Made by a program: the position numbers and the translations under genes. From Streptomyces nigra (GTDB lineage Bacteria; Actinomycetota; Actinomycetes; Streptomycetales; Streptomycetaceae): 64,000 nucleotides of DNA. Shown here in pieces: positions 34,348 through 43,192 of the stretch. The notes beneath the pieces were generated by a model that was not told where the DNA came from, did no database searches, and saw only the letters and a list, made by a program, of their open reading frames with translations. Each line of letters begins with the position of its first letter. The first letter of the stretch is position 1. The DNA is taken from contig NZ_CP029043.1 of assembly GCF_003074055.1 (NCBI RefSeq), forward strand, positions 4,518,501 to 4,582,500, written 5' to 3'.

Positions 34348-35226
34348 TCAGAAGCCGCGCAGTACCGCCGCCTTCGTCCGGGCGAACTCCTCGTCCGTGA
34401 GCACGCCCTCGCGATACAGGTCGCCCAACTCCCGCAACCGGCGCAGTAGTACGTCGTGGTCGCCGGCCGGCGCCGGGACGCGCGCCGGGGACCGGCCCAC
34501 GGGGGCCGCGCCCAGCCGGGTGGACGCATGCGGGAGACGGGCCGTGACGGCGGCAGCCACCAGCGCGGTGAGCAGATCGCGGCGGGCGCTGCCCCACAGG
34601 TCCAGGGCGTACGGGTCCTTCTCCGGAGGCAGGGCGGAGAACACCGTCTCCCGGGTCACGAAGCGCAGACAGCCGTCCTCCGAGCGGGAGTTGGGCAGCC
34701 ACTCGACCTGCACCAGGTCGTCGACGTCGATGACGCGCGGGCCCGTCGCCCGCTTCACCCGCTCCGAGGTGTCCGACCAGTCGATGCGCACCCGGCCGCC
34801 GTCGAAGGAGACCGTGCCGTCGGAGGTCCGCACCGACACCGGCACCGGAGGGCCCGGCAGCAGATAGGCCGTGACCGGCTCCTTCGGGACCTGGTCCAGA
34901 AGCAGCGCCCGGCGGATCTCCTCCGCCAGATAGGCGGCGACCCCCGCACGGTCAGTGTCCACCGCAAGCCGGTACGGGTCCGACCCCTCGGGCAGCCGGC
35001 CCCCGGTCGCCTGCAGCAGCGGATCGGCCCCTTCGCGCAGCCGCATCCGCAGCCGTCCGCGCCGGCGCTCCGGTTCGAAGGCGACGCCCGCGACCGCCTC
35101 CAGAGGCACGGCGATCTCCCCGTACGTCTGCCGGAACAGCGGCACGGAACGGTGGAGACCCGGCGTGATCCGGACGGTCGTGCCGTCGAAGGCCCAGGTC
35201 CCGTCACGCTGGATGATCTCGGCCAT
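34348..35226 (-). CDS. DUF4429/SHOCT protein
   Basis: The 292-residue protein starts at ATG 35226 (MAEIIQRDGTWAFDG). It contains two repeats of a ~110-residue beta-rich domain of the DUF4429 type (WAFDGTTVRITPG near residue 11, GTVSFDGGRVRIDW near 136). A linker and a C-terminal SHOCT helix pair (LRRLRELGDLYREGVLTDEEFA) follow. SHOCT motifs mediate oligomerisation. The cellular role is unknown, and it is convergent with the adducin-family gene. Confidence 0.85.
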   Translation of the reverse strand: MAEIIQRDGTWAFDGTTVRITPGLHRSVPLFRQTYGEIAVPLEAVAGVAFEPERRRGRLRMRLREGADPLLQATGGRLPEGSDPYRLAVDTDRAGVAAYLAEEIRRALLLDQVPKEPVTAYLLPGPPVPVSVRTSDGTVSFDGGRVRIDWSDTSERVKRATGPRVIDVDDLVQVEWLPNSRSEDGCLRFVTRETVFSALPPEKDPYALDLWGSARRDLLTALVAAAVTARLPHASTRLGAAPVGRSPARVPAPAGDHDVLLRRLRELGDLYREGVLTDEEFARTKAAVLRGF

Positions 35227-35436
35227 AAGGGAATTCTCGCAGCCGGGTCAACACACCGGGACCGCGCTCACCCGTCCCGACCGGGCCTGCCGGGCGGCCC
35301 CCGGGTGGAGTACGGCACAATTCGTCGTCGTCGGACGGGAGTTGTGGAACGCGCGCGGGCGGCGCGGCTCTCCCGGGGGAACCCGTGGCGCCACAGGGCG
35401 TACGGGCGTGAGGTCGTCGGAAGGCGGGCGTCGGGC

Positions 35437-36717
35437 GTGGCGGTGCAGGAGGCTGGGCGGAGCGGCGCGGTGGAGCGCCCGCACGGGGGTGGCTGCACGT
35501 GCGGGGACTGCCCCCACGGGGCGCGTGCGGGACACCGGCGGGCGGTGGCCGAGTTCCTGCTCAAGCGGGACGAGTTCGCCGCCGGACAGGGACTTCCGGC
35601 GGCGGTGGCCCACTCGGCCTCGGCCTCCCGTCAGTGGGTGTCCGAGGAGCTGACGCAGTCCGCGGAACAGGTCGCCGAACGCGGCCGCGCCGAAGGCGAG
35701 GCATGGCTGGGACGGCTGTGGTGGCGCACCGCCTGCGTCGTCTGGGGGCTCGTCCTGGCGCTGCTCCTGGCCCAGGCGCTCACGGCGATCGGGGCGGGCT
35801 GGACGACGGCCCGTACGGCCGGGCTGCTCGCGGCGGTGGTGACGGCGGCGGCGCTCACCGCGGCGTCCTGGTTCCACCGGGCGCGCGGCGGGGCCCTCGC
35901 ACCGGTCATCGGCGAGGACAACCGGCTCTCCACCTCGCGTGCCGTCGCCGCGGCCTGGGTGCTCTTCGTCGCGTACGCCGTGCTCGTCCTGGCCGGACGG
36001 CTCGCCGCAGCCTCGGGTCACGCGGAGCGCGACGCGCTGATCGGAGGACTCGAACTGCGGCGCGGCGCCGGGGTGGTGACCGTGCTCGCCGTGGTGTGCG
36101 CGATCGCGGTGCTGGTCCGGCGGGTCGTCGGGGTGCGGGTGCTCGGACAGTGGCTGCAGAAGGTGCCGGCCGACCGGCCCCGCGCCGCGGACCTGCTGAC
36201 CGACGACGCGGGGCGCGGGACGTTCGCCGACATCCAGTACGTGGTCATCGGCACCGTCGCGCTGCTGTTCGCCGCGGTACGGCTGGGGCGGCGGCCGGAC
36301 CAACTGCCCGATCTGCCGTGGGGCCTCGCGGTCGTGGTGCTCATCTCGGCGGCGACCTATCTGGCCGGCAAGTACGCGGAGGGCGGCCGCCCGGTCATCC
36401 TCTCCGTGGTGCGCGCGCGGGAGGCGGGGGACCTGGACGCGCCGATCCGCACCGGGGACGACATCGAGATCCGCGGCGCCGGGTTCGTACCGCCGGGCGC
36501 GCAGCGGGCCGACCGGCTGGCGCGGATGGTGGTCCGCATCGGGGCGGTGCATGTGCATGTGCCGCTGGTGCCGGTGAGCGGCGGGTTCAGCAACCCGGCC
36601 GACGCGGTGCTCACGGTGCCGGTCCCGGCCGACGTGGAGCCGGGCCGGGTCGAGGTGCAGGTGGTGACCGCGGCCGGCGTGGAGACCAACCGCTACGCCA
36701 TCGACGTGACCGAGTGA
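35437..36717 (+). CDS. Polytopic membrane protein with C-terminal IPT-like domain
   Basis: This is a 426-residue protein if started at GTG 35437; GTGs at 35344 and 35305 are possible and the start is uncertain. Near the N terminus is a CTCGDCPHG metal-type motif, then RRAVAEFLLKRDEFAAGQGLP. About five membrane helices follow between residues ~105 and ~325. The last ~90 residues (DDIEIRGAGFVPPG onward) look like an immunoglobulin-like IPT/TIG fold. The function is not recognised. The stop codon lies inside a tandem 8-bp repeat. Confidence 0.7.
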   Translation: MAVQEAGRSGAVERPHGGGCTCGDCPHGARAGHRRAVAEFLLKRDEFAAGQGLPAAVAHSASASRQWVSEELTQSAEQVAERGRAEGEAWLGRLWWRTACVVWGLVLALLLAQALTAIGAGWTTARTAGLLAAVVTAAALTAASWFHRARGGALAPVIGEDNRLSTSRAVAAAWVLFVAYAVLVLAGRLAAASGHAERDALIGGLELRRGAGVVTVLAVVCAIAVLVRRVVGVRVLGQWLQKVPADRPRAADLLTDDAGRGTFADIQYVVIGTVALLFAAVRLGRRPDQLPDLPWGLAVVVLISAATYLAGKYAEGGRPVILSVVRAREAGDLDAPIRTGDDIEIRGAGFVPPGAQRADRLARMVVRIGAVHVHVPLVPVSGGFSNPADAVLTVPVPADVEPGRVEVQVVTAAGVETNRYAIDVTE

Positions 36718-36769
36718 CCGAGTGACCGAGTGACCGGGTGACCGAGGGGCCGGGTGACCGAGTGACCGG
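36706..36769. repeat. Eight tandem copies of an 8-bp repeat (GTGACCGA)
   Basis: The unit GTGACCGA or GTGACCGG is repeated eight times head to tail; the sixth copy is degenerate (GGGGCCGG). The first copy encodes the last codons of the membrane protein, and its TGA stop falls in the second. Changes in copy number would move the stop but probably not affect the folded part. Confidence 0.9.
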
Positions 36770-36919
36770 TGAGGTTCGGCCAGTTGGCCGTGTTCAGTGA
36801 TTGAAGTTTTGACTGGATGCGGCGGAGAATGCCGGGGTGCCGCGCGTGCCTGAGCGGTGCGGCAGTTCCCTACGTATGGTCGTTCGAGGGATCACGGCGG
36901 GCGAGAGGCGGCTTCGGCG

Positions 36920-37429
36920 ATGACGCACGTTATGCACACGGGTTCCTCGGGCAGCGGCTGGCGGGACACGGCCTCCCGCTACGCACTGCTTCCGCTCCGG
37001 ATCTTCCTCGGCGTGACGTTCATCTACGCCGGCCTGGACAAGCTGACCGACAGCGCCTTCCTGAAGGGCTCCGGGGCGGGGTCCATCGGCGACATGATGC
37101 GTGCCGTACGGGACTCGGCGGCGATCCCGGCCATGGTCGACATGGCCCTCGACGCCCCGGTGGCCTTCGGGTACGCCATCGCCTTCGGTGAACTCGCCGT
37201 CGGCATCGGCACCCTCATCGGACTGCTCGGCCGGCTGGCGGCCCTGGGCGGCGCGCTGATCTCGCTGAGCCTGTGGCTCACGGTCAGCTGGGCCTCCGAC
37301 CCCTACTACTACGGCAACGACCTGGCCTATCTGATGGCCTGGCTGCCGCTCGTGCTCGCCGGCACGCCCCTGTTCTCCGTCGACGCCCTCCTCCACGCAC
37401 GCCGACGGGAACGGGTCGGACTGCGCTGA
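36920..37429 (+). CDS. DoxX family membrane protein
   Basis: The 169-residue protein starts at ATG 36920 with GAGAGGCGG upstream. It has four membrane helices and the DoxX-type opening LLPLRIFLGVTFIYAGLDKL, with FGYAIAFGELAVGIGTLIGL in the middle. DoxX relatives take part in quinone or thiol redox processes in the membrane, but this member's substrate is not known. The long insert GSIGDMMRAVRDS between helices 1 and 2 is normal for the subgroup. Confidence 0.85.
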   Translation: MTHVMHTGSSGSGWRDTASRYALLPLRIFLGVTFIYAGLDKLTDSAFLKGSGAGSIGDMMRAVRDSAAIPAMVDMALDAPVAFGYAIAFGELAVGIGTLIGLLGRLAALGGALISLSLWLTVSWASDPYYYGNDLAYLMAWLPLVLAGTPLFSVDALLHARRRERVGLR

Positions 37430-37483
37430 TCCCTGGCCGGGACTCGGTCGAGGGTGTGTCCACGGTCCGGGGTGTGGCTTCGG

Positions 37484-37705
37484 TCAGGGGTGTGTCTCCG
37501 GCCGGGGCGGGGTGCGGTGACGGCGGGCCATCCGTGCCAGGAGGCCCACCGCGCCCGCGAGGAACAGGCCCCCGACCACCAGCGGGATCACCGCGAACCA
37601 CGGCGTCTCCCAGGCGTCCGCCGCGTCCCCCACGTAGAGGACACCGGCGAGGGTCAGAAAGGCTCCCGCGACCAGCCGGCCGGGCTGGAACTCATGACGC
37701 AGCAC
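37484..37705 (-). CDS. Small two-helix membrane protein coupled to PspC gene
   Basis: The 73-residue protein starts at GTG 37705 (MLRHEFQPGRLVAG) with a strong GGAGG six bases upstream. It has two hydrophobic helices (LVAGAFLTLAGVLYV and FAVIPLVVGGLFLAGAVGLLA) and a basic tail. Its start overlaps the last 14 bases of the PspC-domain gene, so the two are translationally coupled. It probably works in the same envelope-stress module. No family name is recognised. Confidence 0.8.
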   Translation of the reverse strand: MLRHEFQPGRLVAGAFLTLAGVLYVGDAADAWETPWFAVIPLVVGGLFLAGAVGLLARMARRHRTPPRPETHP

Positions 37706-39131
37706 GGCGCACCTCCGCCTGTCCGATGCCGACATCCAGGTCGAGGTCCAGTGTGCCCACGCTCTTGGTGCCCTTCGGCGGCTTCAGGGTCAGCTCCTTG
37801 TGCTTGCCCGGGGCGACGTCGACGTCCTGGCGGTCGTCGCCCGGCAACTGGATGTCGCCCACGCCGACGTCCACGCTCAGCTCCACCGTGACGCCCTTGG
37901 GGACGAGCACCTTCAGCCGGCCGACGCCCACATCCGCGCGGGTCGTGACCGGCTGGTCCGACTCGAACGGCACCCCGGTCAGATCGAGGGTGCCGACCCC
38001 GGTGCCGAGGTCGTAGGCGGGCCGTACCTCCGCCGCCGTCGCCGGGCTCCAGGTCGTCTCGACCCACCGGGTGCCGACGTCCTTCGGCAGAGCGGCCGAC
38101 GCCGCCAGCAGGCCGGCCGTGACCACCGCGAGGAAGACGGTGCCCGCGCCCGTGCGGCCTATGAACGCGCTGAGCGCGATCCCCAGGCCGAATATGAGCA
38201 GGGCACAGGCCAGACCCGTCTGGAGGCTGGTGCCGAGCGGCTGGTCGTGCCAGGTGCCGGCCGTCCCCGCGGCCCCCGCCGGCAGGGCCAGCAGGAACAC
38301 CCAGCCGCCGATCCGGCGGGGACCGCGCGGCCGGGGCGGGGCCGGAGGCCGCGCTCGTATCTCCGCCCGGCTGCGCCAGGTGCCGCGGCCGATCGCGACC
38401 GCCGCCGCTATGTCCCGGTCGTGGGCGTCATGGGGGCCCCACAGATAGCCGGTGCCGCCCTCATGTGTCCCGTCCTTGACGATGGGATCCCGCCACCAGG
38501 ACGGGTAGGCGGCCGGGACCGGCGGCGCCTGCGCCTCCGGTGGCGCGTCGGCCACCGCCTGCGCGGCGAGCGGGTCCGGGTCGGGGGCGCCGCGGTGCCG
38601 CGACCAGTATCCGGCGCCCGCCAGGAGGAAGGAGAGGACGACGGCGAAGGTCAGCACACCGCCGTTCTTCAGCATCGTCAGGAAGACGCCGCAGCCCACC
38701 AGCGCGAACAGCACGGCCGTCAGCGCGTGCCCGTCCACCCGGCCGGTGAGCAGCTTGCGCACCTCGTTCTCGTCGTCGTCCTCGTACGGGACGAGGAGCC
38801 AGGCGAAACCGTAGAAGATCAGGCCGATGCCGCCGGTCGCGGAGAGCACGGCGAGGGTGATCCGGAAGATCACCGGGTCCATGTCGCACTGCCGGCCCAG
38901 ACCCGCGCACACGCCGGCCAGCATCTTGTGCGGCCGGTCCCGCCGGAACCGGTGCGGCGGACCCGACACCGCGTCCGCGTCCGCCGTCTCGCCCTCCGCT
39001 TCCCGGGTGCCCGTGCGTGCGCGCGGTTCCTCACCCGCGGCGCCCGCGGACGGCCGGCCCGACGCGGCGCCCGCGGAGGGCACGGCGTCCGGCTCGGGCC
39101 CGGAGTCCGCGGCGTGCTGGTGATCTGTCAT
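37692..39131 (-). CDS. PspC domain/LiaF-like membrane protein
   Basis: The 479-residue protein starts at ATG 39131 (MTDHQHAADSGPEP). After an acidic Ala/Glu-rich arm of ~60 residues it has a PspC domain (KMLAGVCAGLGRQCDMDP, then IFYGFAWLLVPYE). Several membrane helices follow, with a C-terminal beta-strand domain at ~370-479 (GVGRLKVLVPKGVTVELS) like the LiaF/DUF2154 region. Such proteins sense envelope stress and restrain a partner kinase. It is divergent from a PspC-histidine kinase and response regulator, fitting a LiaFSR-type system. Confidence 0.87.
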   Translation of the reverse strand: MTDHQHAADSGPEPDAVPSAGAASGRPSAGAAGEEPRARTGTREAEGETADADAVSGPPHRFRRDRPHKMLAGVCAGLGRQCDMDPVIFRITLAVLSATGGIGLIFYGFAWLLVPYEDDDENEVRKLLTGRVDGHALTAVLFALVGCGVFLTMLKNGGVLTFAVVLSFLLAGAGYWSRHRGAPDPDPLAAQAVADAPPEAQAPPVPAAYPSWWRDPIVKDGTHEGGTGYLWGPHDAHDRDIAAAVAIGRGTWRSRAEIRARPPAPPRPRGPRRIGGWVFLLALPAGAAGTAGTWHDQPLGTSLQTGLACALLIFGLGIALSAFIGRTGAGTVFLAVVTAGLLAASAALPKDVGTRWVETTWSPATAAEVRPAYDLGTGVGTLDLTGVPFESDQPVTTRADVGVGRLKVLVPKGVTVELSVDVGVGDIQLPGDDRQDVDVAPGKHKELTLKPPKGTKSVGTLDLDLDVGIGQAEVRRAAS

Positions 39132-39187
39132 GGGTCCATGGTGACGGGCGGGTCGGCCCGGCGGGAGTCGGGACGACCCTGGTCGGA

Positions 39188-39275
39188 CCCTGATATCGCC
39201 CTGAGCCGGGGGAGGGGGAAGCGTTCGAGACCCGCCGGGCCGAAGATCAGGGACGTCTAGGGGGCCGACCCTGAT
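39188..39275. promoter_or_regulatory. CCCTGAT boxes in the PspC/kinase divergent region
   Basis: CCCTGAT occurs at 39188-39194 and 39269-39275, and its complement ATCAGGG at 39246-39252. The latter two form an inverted repeat with 16-bp spacing just upstream of the kinase gene. They are plausible binding boxes for the response regulator encoded downstream. Confidence 0.4.
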
Positions 39276-39309
39276 GCCCCGATGGGCCGCCCGTGTGAAC
39301 ATCGATGGC

Positions 39310-40599
39310 ATGCCGGAAGCCGCAGCAGCGCCACTCGCCGAACCGCGGCCGCCGCGCAAGCTCTACCGCAGCAGTGACGGACGCTGGCTCGGGGGCGTGG
39401 CGCGGGGGCTCGCCGGGCACCTCGGCCTGCCCGTCATCTGGGTGCGGCTCGTCTTCGTCGGACTGTTCATGGCGGACGGCCTCGGCGCCCTGCTGTACGC
39501 CGCGTTCTGGTTCTTCGTACCGCTCGGCGTCGGCGGGGTCGGCGCCCAGCGGCCGTCCCCCTTCACCACCGAGACCGCGGCCGACGGCCGCCGCAGACTC
39601 GTCGCCCGCAAGCCGGACAAGGGCCAGATCGTCGCGCTGCTCCTCATGGTCGTCGTGGCCATGGTCTTCGTCGGCAGCGTCGACGTCGGCAACGGCGCCA
39701 AGGCGTACCTCCTGCCCGCCGTACTCGTCGGCGCCGGTGTCGCCCTGGTCTGGCGCCAGGCGGACAACGCCCGCAGGGCCCGCTGGATGGAGGTCGGCCG
39801 GCGCCGGCGCACCCTGACCCTGCTGCGCGCCGCAGCCGGCGTCGTCCTCGTCACGGCCGGCGTCTCCGGCATCTTCGTGCTCCAGGGCTCCGCCGCCCAC
39901 CTCGGCTCGATCCTCCAAGCCGCCCTCGCGGTCCTCGTCGGGATAACGCTCCTCGCGGGCCCCTATCTCGTGCGGATGACCCAGGACCTCTCCGAGGAGC
40001 GGCTCATGCGCATCCGCGCACAGGAGCGCGCCGAGGTCGCCGCCCACGTCCACGACTCGGTGCTGCACACGCTCACCCTGATCCAGCGCAACGCGGAGAA
40101 CGCGAGCGAGGTCCGCCGCCTCGCCCGCGCCCAGGAACGCGACCTGCGCACCTGGCTCTACAAGCCGGAGGGCACCGGCAAGGACGAGGAGGACGAACCG
40201 GCCAACCTCGCCGACGCCGTCCGGCGCAACGCGGCGGAGGTCGAGGACAAGCACGGCGTCCCCATCGAGGTCGTGGTCGTCGGCGACTGCCCCCTCGACG
40301 AGCGGATCGCCGCACAGATGCAGGCCGCGCGCGAGGCGATGGTGAACGCCGCCAAGTACGGTGGCGAGGGCGGCGCCGTGCAGGTCTACGCGGAGGTGGA
40401 GGGGAGGACCGTCTTCGTCTCCGTCCGGGACCGCGGTCCCGGCTTCGACCTGGACGCGATACCCGCCGACCGCATGGGCGTCAGAGAATCGATCATCGGC
40501 CGCATGGAGCGCAACGGCGGCACGGCCCGGCTGCGGGCGGTGCCCGACGGCGGCACGGAGGTCGAGCTGGAGATGGAGAGGGCGGAGAAGACGTCATGA
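39310..40599 (+). CDS. PspC-domain sensor histidine kinase
   Basis: The 429-residue kinase starts at ATG 39310 (MPEAAAAPLAEP); GTG 39295 is possible. The N-terminal PspC domain (WLGGVARGLAGHLGLP, FWFFVPLG) and four or five helices occupy residues ~20-220. The phospho-acceptor is the His of VAAHVHDSVLHTL (about residue 253), and the ATP domain shows AREAMVNAAKYGG and DRGPGFDLD. This is the NarL-type HisKA_3 architecture. It overlaps the response-regulator gene by 4 bp (ATGA) and is divergent from the LiaF-like gene. Confidence 0.92.
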   Translation: MPEAAAAPLAEPRPPRKLYRSSDGRWLGGVARGLAGHLGLPVIWVRLVFVGLFMADGLGALLYAAFWFFVPLGVGGVGAQRPSPFTTETAADGRRRLVARKPDKGQIVALLLMVVVAMVFVGSVDVGNGAKAYLLPAVLVGAGVALVWRQADNARRARWMEVGRRRRTLTLLRAAAGVVLVTAGVSGIFVLQGSAAHLGSILQAALAVLVGITLLAGPYLVRMTQDLSEERLMRIRAQERAEVAAHVHDSVLHTLTLIQRNAENASEVRRLARAQERDLRTWLYKPEGTGKDEEDEPANLADAVRRNAAEVEDKHGVPIEVVVVGDCPLDERIAAQMQAAREAMVNAAKYGGEGGAVQVYAEVEGRTVFVSVRDRGPGFDLDAIPADRMGVRESIIGRMERNGGTARLRAVPDGGTEVELEMERAEKTS

Positions 40600-41315
40600 G
40601 CGACCCGACCGAGGCGAGCGAACCCGTGGAGTCGACCGGGGGAAACGCGGGCGAGCGGCGGGTGCGCGTGGTCCTCGTCGACGACCACCGCATGTTCCGC
40701 ACCGGAGTCCAGGCCGAGATCGGCCGCACCGAGGAGACCGGCGTCGAGGTCGTCGGCGAGGCCGCGGACGTCGACCAGGCGGTCACGGTCATCACCGCGG
40801 CCCGACCCGAGGTCGTCCTCCTGGACGTGCACCTGCCCGGCGGAGGCGGTGTCGAAGTCCTGCGGCGCTGCGCCCCGTTGATGGCGGACGCCGAGCGGCC
40901 CGTCCGCTTCCTCGCGCTCTCCGTCTCGGACGCCGCGGAGGACGTCATCGGGGTCATCCGGGGCGGCGCGCGCGGCTATGTCACCAAGACGATCACCGGC
41001 ACCGACCTGGTCGACTCCATCTTCCGGGTCCAGGACGGCGACGCGGTGTTCTCGCCGCGCCTCGCCGGGTTCGTCCTGGACGCCTTCGCGTCGACGGACG
41101 CGCCGCCCGTCGACGAGGACCTGGACCGGCTCACCCAGCGCGAGCGGGAGGTCCTGCGGCTGATCGCGCGCGGCTACGCGTACAAGGAGATCGCCAAGCA
41201 GCTGTTCATCTCGGTGAAGACGGTCGAGTCGCATGTCTCGGCGGTGCTGCGCAAGCTCCAGCTCTCCAACCGGCACGAGCTGACCCGGTGGGCGACGGCC
41301 CGGCGGCTCGTCTGA
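40596..41315 (+). CDS. NarL/FixJ family response regulator
   Basis: The 239-residue protein starts at ATG 40596, overlapping the kinase stop. The receiver domain spans ~23-150 with an acidic pair in VLVDDHRMF, the phospho-Asp in VVLLDVHLPG and the Lys in GYVTKT. The LuxR-type helix-turn-helix is at ~175-235 (LTQREREVLRLIARGYAYKEIAKQL). It is the cognate partner of the upstream PspC-kinase and probably controls the divergent PspC genes. Its end is 9 bp from the convergent NlpC/P60 gene. Confidence 0.93.
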   Translation: MSDPTEASEPVESTGGNAGERRVRVVLVDDHRMFRTGVQAEIGRTEETGVEVVGEAADVDQAVTVITAARPEVVLLDVHLPGGGGVEVLRRCAPLMADAERPVRFLALSVSDAAEDVIGVIRGGARGYVTKTITGTDLVDSIFRVQDGDAVFSPRLAGFVLDAFASTDAPPVDEDLDRLTQREREVLRLIARGYAYKEIAKQLFISVKTVESHVSAVLRKLQLSNRHELTRWATARRLV

Positions 41316-41324
41316 CCCGTCCCG

Positions 41325-42377
41325 TCACGCCACGCGCGTGGCCCCCGCGAACGGCATCTCGTCGAGCGGGGCCACCCGCACCGGCGCCGACGGGTTGGGG
41401 GCGTGGATCATCTGCCCGTTGCCGATGTAGAGGCCGACGTGGCTGATGCCGGAGTAGAAGAACACCAGGTCGCCGGGGAGCAGTTCGGAGCGGGAGACCC
41501 GGCGGCCCGCGCCGATCTGGCTGTAGGTCGTCCGGGGCAGGGAGACACCGGCCGCGCGGTAGGCGGCCTGCGTCAGGCCCGAGCAGTCGAAGGCGTTCGG
41601 ACCGGTCGCCCCCCACACATAGGGGCTGCCGAGCTTGCTGTAGGCGTACGACACGGCGGCAGCGGCCCGGGCGTTGGGGGCCTGCGCCGCCGCCGAACCG
41701 GGTGCGGCGAGGGCGGTGCGGGCACCGGAGGCCGAGCGGTCGGCACGGTCGTCGAGCCGGGCGCGTTCGTCGCCGCCGAGCCGGGCCAGGTGCGCACGGG
41801 CCGTGTCCAGCTTGCCGGTGATCGTCTTCTTGTGGCGCTTGAGCTCGGCCTCGCGCGAGGTCAGCGAGGCCAGCTCGACGCGTGCGGCGCCGCGAAGCTG
41901 CTCGATCTCGCGCAGCTGCCTGCGGACACCGGCGACGGAGGACGCCTGCCGGTTGCCGGCGCGCTCCGCGAACTCCGCGCCCTGCAGATAGCGGTCCGGG
42001 TCGGAGGAGAGCGCGAGCTGGAAGGCCGGGTCGAGGCCGCCGTCCCGGTACTGGGCCGCCGCCATCGAACCCAACGCGTCCCGCGCCGCGTTCAGCTTCT
42101 CCGTCTTGCGCGCGGCCTCGTCCTGAAGGGTGCGGATCCGCTTCCGGGCCGCCTCCGCCTTCTCCTGCGCGCCGTTGTACTTCTCGGTGGCGACCTCGGC
42201 CTCCTGGTACAGCTTGTCGACCTTCGCCTTGATCTGCTCGGGTGTCAGCTGCGGCTCGGCCTGCGCCGCCCCGTCGAACCCCGTCGCCGTCGCCGCGCCC
42301 GCCAGGGCGATCGTCCAGGCCGTGCGGGCGGCGCCGCCTGCGGCCGGTCTCGAGCGGGGTTTCCGGTGCGCTGCCAC
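41325..42377 (-). CDS. Secreted NlpC/P60 peptidoglycan hydrolase (paralogue A)
   Basis: This is a 350-residue protein if started at GTG 42377 (MAAHRKPRSRP). The start is chosen by analogy with the paralogue at 44888-46039 and the GGAAGG upstream; ATG 42398 is possible. A signal peptide runs to about AQA (residue ~35). A long coiled coil at ~38-205 (KAKVDKLYQEAEVATEKYN) precedes the NlpC/P60 domain at ~230-345. Catalytic Cys is in NAFDCSGLTQAAY, with His in GISHVGLYIGNG. Such enzymes cut between D-Glu and diaminopimelate in stem peptides (RipA-like). No riboswitch is visible upstream, unlike the paralogue. Confidence 0.88.
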   Translation of the reverse strand: MAAHRKPRSRPAAGGAARTAWTIALAGAATATGFDGAAQAEPQLTPEQIKAKVDKLYQEAEVATEKYNGAQEKAEAARKRIRTLQDEAARKTEKLNAARDALGSMAAAQYRDGGLDPAFQLALSSDPDRYLQGAEFAERAGNRQASSVAGVRRQLREIEQLRGAARVELASLTSREAELKRHKKTITGKLDTARAHLARLGGDERARLDDRADRSASGARTALAAPGSAAAQAPNARAAAAVSYAYSKLGSPYVWGATGPNAFDCSGLTQAAYRAAGVSLPRTTYSQIGAGRRVSRSELLPGDLVFFYSGISHVGLYIGNGQMIHAPNPSAPVRVAPLDEMPFAGATRVA

Positions 42378-42838
42378 GTGGACTGCACATCCTTCCATCG
42401 GGGGGACTCGCGCGTCCGGCGGCGACCCGCACAGGGGGAGCGGACCGCCGCCGAACCTTTCTCGGCGGTGGTGGCCGACAGCCGCCCCTGGCCCGGGCGG
42501 CGGTGGGGAGCCGGTCACCTGGTGGAGGACGCTAAACCGGTATGTGTCGGGTCGGTAACGCGTTGTGCGGAAGTGCCGGGAGAGGACCGGGCGTGACCGT
42601 AAGTGAGCGTGATCCCGCGATCGCGGCGTCTTGTTCACGCAGTGTGCTGACCGATGTGCGGCTTCGGCGGATGGAGGGCGGGACGGGCTGCTATGGAGCG
42701 CATATATGCACGGCCGGCCGGGGTCGCGGGCATCGAAACGCGAGCACCGCACCCGGGCCCGGTCAGTCGCCGGGAGCTGAGCGGCCGCCGCGCACCCGGT
42801 GGCGGCAGGGCCCGGGCCGGTCGTTAGGCTCCGGCCCC
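42378..42838. other. Divergent intergenic region upstream of NlpC/P60 A
   Basis: This 461-bp gap between a leftward and a rightward gene has no coding frame of convincing character. It includes two palindromes, CCGCGATCGCGG near 42614 and GCATATATGC at 42700-42709, the latter AT-rich for this genome. Promoters for both flanking genes must lie here, but I cannot place them with confidence. Confidence 0.5.
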
Positions 42839-43192
42839 ATGGACGTACTCATCCACCTCTTCGTGGGCCTGCACATCGTCGGCATCGCCTCGCTGCTCGG
42901 CGGTTTCCTCACCCAGATGAAGGCGATGGGCCAGGGCACCGCCCGGTTCGTGCCGGCGATGCTGCACGGCGCGCTGACCATGCTGGTCACCGGGGTGATC
43001 CTGGTCGGCCTCAACCAGGCCGACGACCAGCCGGTGAACAAGGTCAAGATCGGCGTGAAGCTGGCGTTGCTGGTCGTGATCCTCGGACTCGTCTATGTGA
43101 AGCGGGACGAGGAGAAGGTGGACGCGAAGCTGTTCGGCCTGGTGGGGCTGCTGACCCTGGCCAACGTCTTCATCGCCGTCCTCTGGACCTGA
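42839..43192 (+). CDS. Small integral membrane protein
   Basis: The 117-residue protein starts at ATG 42839 (MDVLIHLFVGLHIVGIA). It has four predicted helices (LFVGLHIVGIASLLGGFL, AMLHGALTMLVTGVILVG, VKLALLVVILGLVYV, LVGLLTLANVFIAVLW). It resembles a widely conserved actinobacterial membrane family of unknown role. Its 3' end overlaps the convergent transporter gene by 23 bp. Confidence 0.82.
   Translation: MDVLIHLFVGLHIVGIASLLGGFLTQMKAMGQGTARFVPAMLHGALTMLVTGVILVGLNQADDQPVNKVKIGVKLALLVVILGLVYVKRDEEKVDAKLFGLVGLLTLANVFIAVLWT

Noticed and set aside
42384..42560. Possible c-di-AMP riboswitch upstream of the NlpC/P60 gene at 41325
   Set aside because: The leader lacks the GGGTGAATC and GACCCA-type core seen upstream of the paralogue.
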